DNA of 7,044 bases from Cytophagales bacterium (GTDB lineage Bacteria; Bacteroidota; Bacteroidia; Cytophagales; 172606-1): contig JALOMD010000351.1 in NCBI GenBank assembly GCA_025455595.1, positions 1-7,044 of the forward strand, given 5' to 3'. Both the position numbers and the translations under genes were made by a program. Every line of letters starts with the position of its first letter. Position 1 is the stretch's first letter. Positions 4,662-7,044 of the stretch are shown here, in pieces. A model generated the notes under the pieces. That model ran no database searches, was not told the DNA's origin, and saw only the letters and a program-made list of their open reading frames with translations.

Positions 4662-5901
4662 GGGGGTTTGGTTGTTTTCGAGCAGGGGGGGTTTGGTTGT
4701 TTTCGAGCAGGGCGGCCACGATGCGCGGCAGGGCCAGAGCACTGCCGTTGAGCGTATGCAGCAACTGTGTTTTCTTGTTCTCGTCGCGGTAGCGCAGTTT
4801 GAGGCGGTTGGCTTGGAACGTCTCGAAGTTGCTCACCGAACTCACCTCCAGCCAACGTTGCTGCGCCCCCGAATACACCTCCATGTCGTAGGTCAACGCC
4901 GATGCGAAGCTCATGTCGCCGCCGCAGAGGCGCAGCACGCGGTAGGGCAGTTCCAGCTTTTGCAACAGGCTTTGCACGTGCTGGCTCATTTCCTCCAAGG
5001 CCAGATACGAGTTTTCGGGCAGTTCCACGCGCACAATTTCCACCTTGTCAAACTGGTGCAGGCGGTTGAGGCCCCGCACGTGGGCACCCCAACTGCCCGC
5101 CTCGCGTCGGAAACACGGCGTGTAGCCCGCGTTTTTCACGGGCAACTCCTTGGTTTCCAGAATCGCATCGCGGTACAGGTTGGTAATGGGCACCTCGGCT
5201 GTCGGAATCAGGTACAGTTTGTCCTCGGTCACGAAATACATCTGCCCTTCCTTGTCGGGCAATTGCCCGGTGCCAAATCCCGAATCTTCGTTAATCACAA
5301 TCGGGGGCTGGATTTCGATGTAGCCCGCTTTCTCGGCTTCGTCCAAAAAGAACTGGATCAAGGCGCGTTGCAGTTTGGCACCTTTGCCCTTGTACACCGG
5401 AAATCCCGCCCCCGTAATCTTGATGCCGAGGTCGAAGTCAATGATGTCGTATTTCTTGATCAACTCCCAATGCGGCAGGGCATCGGTCGGCAGATTGGGC
5501 ATGGCTCCGTGGGCGTAGGCCACTTCGTTGTCGTCGGCAGTGCGGCCTTCTGGCACGCTGTGGTGGGGCAGGTTGGGTAGCGTCACCAGCAGTTCGTGTT
5601 GCTGCTGTTCCAGCGTTTTCAGGCTGTCTTCCAGCGTCTTGCTTTTTTCGCGCAGCGCAGTCGCCTCGGTCTTGGCCTGCTCGGCTTCGGCTTTCTGGCC
5701 TGCTTTCATGAAATTACCGATTTCCTTCGAGAGCGAATTGGCCCGGGCCAAAGTCTGGTCAAGTTCGACTTGGGTGCTGCGGCGACGTTGGTCTGAGTCG
5801 AGCAGGTCGGCCACGGTTTCTTCGGCTTGCTTGAAATGCTTTTTGTGCAAGCCTTGTATCACCAGTTCCCGGTTTTCGCGGATGAAGTTGAGTTGCAGCA
5901 T
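4615..5901 (-). CDS. serS: Seryl-tRNA synthetase with frameshifted C-terminal tail
   Basis: Class II aminoacyl-tRNA synthetase that charges tRNA-Ser (and tRNA-Sec) with serine in the cytoplasm; 428 residues, normal family length. The N-terminal part (about 28-103) is the coiled-coil tRNA-binding arm, rich in Glu, Gln and Lys. The catalytic domain shows motif 1 around IEIQPPIVI (195-203), the serine-binding TAEVP (234-238), motif 2 FRREAGSWGAHVRG (264-277) with LHQFDKVE (281-288), and motif 3 NGSALALPRI (385-394). All catalytic motifs are intact. After LLENNQTP (to residue 405) the reading frame is shifted by a 25-bp tandem duplication, so the last 23 residues are a novel Pro/His-rich tail in place of NGIRIPQVLQSYTKFDVID. 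The enzyme is essential, so it is presumably active unless the shift is a sequence error. The start ATG 5901 gives the standard MLQLNFIREN. The upstream gene is the aspartokinase, 219 bp away on the same strand; no T-box is seen in the gap. Confidence 0.95.
   Translation of the reverse strand: MLQLNFIRENRELVIQGLHKKHFKQAEETVADLLDSDQRRRSTQVELDQTLARANSLSKEIGNFMKAGQKAEAEQAKTEATALREKSKTLEDSLKTLEQQQHELLVTLPNLPHHSVPEGRTADDNEVAYAHGAMPNLPTDALPHWELIKKYDIIDFDLGIKITGAGFPVYKGKGAKLQRALIQFFLDEAEKAGYIEIQPPIVINEDSGFGTGQLPDKEGQMYFVTEDKLYLIPTAEVPITNLYRDAILETKELPVKNAGYTPCFRREAGSWGAHVRGLNRLHQFDKVEIVRVELPENSYLALEEMSQHVQSLLQKLELPYRVLRLCGGDMSFASALTYDMEVYSGAQQRWLEVSSVSNFETFQANRLKLRYRDENKKTQLLHTLNGSALALPRIVAALLENNQTPPARKQPNPQRHPHPASLTVIHQI
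4662..4712. repeat. 25-bp tandem duplication in serS
   Basis: The 26-base string from 4662 recurs exactly from 4687 (period 25), built on the core TTTGGTTGTTTTCGAGCAG. The ends lie in G-runs, consistent with slippage or short-homology duplication. Because 25 is not a multiple of three, it shifts the serS frame near its end; removing one copy restores the expected tail. Confidence 0.95.
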
Positions 5902-5906
5902 GATTC

Positions 5907-6117
5907 AATTCAGAATTAAGAATTATGAATTCAGAATTTTGGAAAAGTCGCTAAATGATTCTACACAGAAATTCAATAAAAATTGCCTAAAACGCTTTTT
6001 AGCAGGTAGATATTTTAAGCTTTTTTTTGCGTGACATCAGTCGTCGATAGAACCTATCTATAAAATTCAGATCTATTGCAAGAAAACCTCTGCATTCTGA
6101 ATTCACAATTCTGAATT
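5907..6117. repeat. AATTCAGAATT inverted repeats flanking the lysC-serS gap
   Basis: The left arm 5919-5937 and right arm 6094-6112 are inverted copies matching at 18 of 19 positions. Each arm is made of AATTCAGAATT units or their complement (5907-5917 and 5928-5938; 6094-6103 and 6107-6117). The left arm lies 5 bases upstream of the serS start codon and the right arm ends 3 bases beyond the aspartokinase stop. The 156 bp between the arms hold a half copy of the GCGTTTT palindrome. Repeats of this AT-rich type are, from memory, common between genes in Bacteroidota. I see no clear promoter for serS in the gap. Confidence 0.7.
5974..5995. repeat. Half copy of the GCGTTTT palindrome
   Basis: AAAAATTGCCTAAAACGC (5978-5995) matches the right half of the family, but the left half is replaced by unrelated AT-rich bases. 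It looks like a decayed or truncated copy. Confidence 0.5.
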
Positions 6118-6120
6118 AAT

Positions 6121-7044
6121 TTACGGTGCCGTGAAGATGGTTTTCATGGTTTCCTCGTACAAAAACAGCCTTTCGTTCAAGGCGTTCAAGGCCTGGGCCT
6201 TGAACTCGGTCGGAATCAGGACAGACGTGTTGTGTTCGCTGCCGCCGTAGGCCACCATGCGCAGCGGGATGTTGGCCAGTGCGTCGAGCACTTTGGTCAC
6301 GATGCCGTTTTTGTTGAACGTAAAATCACCGACGATGCAGACAATGGTTTGTTCGGTGTCCACATAGACCGTGCTGAAACGTTCCAGTTCGGTTCTGATG
6401 TCTTCCAAGTGCGTCACGTTGTCAATCGTCAGCGACACGGCTACTTCCGATGTGGTGATCATATCCACCGAAGTTTTGTATTTTTCAAATATCTCAAACA
6501 CCTTCCGCATGAAGCCGTGGGCCAGCAGCATCCGCGACGACCGGATTTGGATGCTGGTGATGCCGTCTTTGGCGGCAATGGCCTTGATATCTTTGCTAAC
6601 CGTCTGATTACTAATCAGTGTGCCGGGGGCTTCGGGCTGCATGGTGTTGAGCAACCGCACCGGAATGTTGCGTAACCGTGCCGGACGGATGGTGAACGGG
6701 TGCAAGATTTTGGCACCGAAATACGCCAGTTCGGCGGCCTCCTCAAACGAGATTTCGCGCACCGGAAACGTCCGTTTCACAATACGCGGATCGTTGTTGT
6801 GCATTCCGTCAATGTCCGTCCAGATTTGGATTTCGTCGGCATACACGGCCGCCCCGACCAACGAAGCCGTGTAGTCACTGCCGCCGCGTTTGAGGTTGTC
6901 CACTTCGCCGCGCGGATTGCGACAAATGTAGCCTTGCGTCACAACAATCTCTTTGTCAGTGTGGTAGCGGAGCATTTCTCCAAGCTTCTCTTCAAGAAAT
7001 TCCAGCACCGGCTCGTCGTCAGCATCTATTTTCATGAATTCCAA
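6121..7044 (-). CDS. lysC: Aspartate kinase, monofunctional LysC type (N-terminus outside window)
   Basis: Catalyses ATP-dependent phosphorylation of aspartate, the first step towards lysine, threonine, methionine and diaminopimelate. The window holds the last 307 residues or so; the frame is open at the right edge and the kinase N-terminus with its KxGG-type motif lies outside. Visible parts: the end of the amino-acid kinase fold with GEVDNLKRGGSDYTASL (about residues 46-62 of the fragment), WTDIDGMHNNDPRIV (about 75-89, nucleotide/aspartate site), and ELAYFGAKILHP (about 104-115). Two ACT domains follow: one with FEIFEKYKTSVDMITTSEVAVSLTID, matching the lysine-binding SVDxITTSE segment of E. 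coli LysC, and one with IVCIVGDFTFNKNGIVTKVLDAL and the typical YGGSEHNTSVLI end. The gene stops after the ACT domains, so no homoserine dehydrogenase is fused. Feedback inhibition by lysine is inferred from the ACT1 wording only. Confidence 0.95.
   Translation of the reverse strand: MEFMKIDADDEPVLEFLEEKLGEMLRYHTDKEIVVTQGYICRNPRGEVDNLKRGGSDYTASLVGAAVYADEIQIWTDIDGMHNNDPRIVKRTFPVREISFEEAAELAYFGAKILHPFTIRPARLRNIPVRLLNTMQPEAPGTLISNQTVSKDIKAIAAKDGITSIQIRSSRMLLAHGFMRKVFEIFEKYKTSVDMITTSEVAVSLTIDNVTHLEDIRTELERFSTVYVDTEQTIVCIVGDFTFNKNGIVTKVLDALANIPLRMVAYGGSEHNTSVLIPTEFKAQALNALNERLFLYEETMKTIFTAP

Noticed and set aside
4621..5580. 319-residue open frame on the plus strand opposite serS
   Set aside because: It is antisense to intact SerRS motifs and has no recognisable domain.
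5902..6120. T-box or other riboswitch ahead of serS
   Set aside because: No T-box consensus (TGGNACCRCG) or other known riboswitch core is visible, and T-boxes are not expected in Bacteroidota.
6121..7044. TTG at the right edge as the aspartokinase start
   Set aside because: The fragment begins in the middle of the kinase domain, so the true start must lie beyond the window.

Overview
The window looks like a chromosomal segment of a member of the Bacteroidota, most likely in or near the Cytophagales (relatives of Runella or Spirosoma). This rests on the wording of the proteins (UvrA, SerRS, the sigma factor and a monofunctional LysC-type aspartokinase), on a promoter of the Bacteroidota type (TTG-N20-TACTTTTG) ahead of the sigma factor, on A-rich leaders instead of clear Shine-Dalgarno sites, and on many palindromic repeats. 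The placement is inferred from sequence features and family knowledge, not from a database search.

Layout. Positions 1-2549 (minus) hold most of uvrA, whose 3' end lies beyond the left edge. The gene is open throughout but carries two G/C-rich palindromic repeat insertions in frame. A divergent intergenic region (2550-3089) holds a composite inverted repeat next to uvrA and a good promoter facing right. Next come an ECF-type sigma factor (3090-3695, plus), a strong terminator, a 77-residue protein resembling the N-terminal part of an anti-sigma factor (3971-4204, plus), and a second terminator. A 316-bp composite inverted-repeat element (4271-4586) fills the space before the convergent serS gene (4615-5901, minus). 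One arm of that element appears to supply the serS terminator. A 219-bp repeat-bearing gap separates serS from the C-terminal two thirds of a LysC-type aspartate kinase (6121-7044, minus), which is cut by the right edge.

The genes are mostly housekeeping: nucleotide excision repair, seryl-tRNA charging, and entry to the aspartate amino-acid pathway. The sigma factor and its small neighbour form a possible regulatory pair, although a terminator separates them. I see no defence system, CRISPR array, transposase or prophage.

The notable material is repeat biology. At least six copies of a roughly 29-bp palindrome (arms like GCGTTTTRGGCAA) occur in the window. They bracket both large inverted repeats. 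The larger element is built from small hairpins, and one hairpin pair shows compensatory base changes. Two further palindromic repeats lie inside the uvrA reading frame. The serS gene carries a 25-bp tandem duplication that shifts its last codons out of frame and leaves the old tail still readable downstream.
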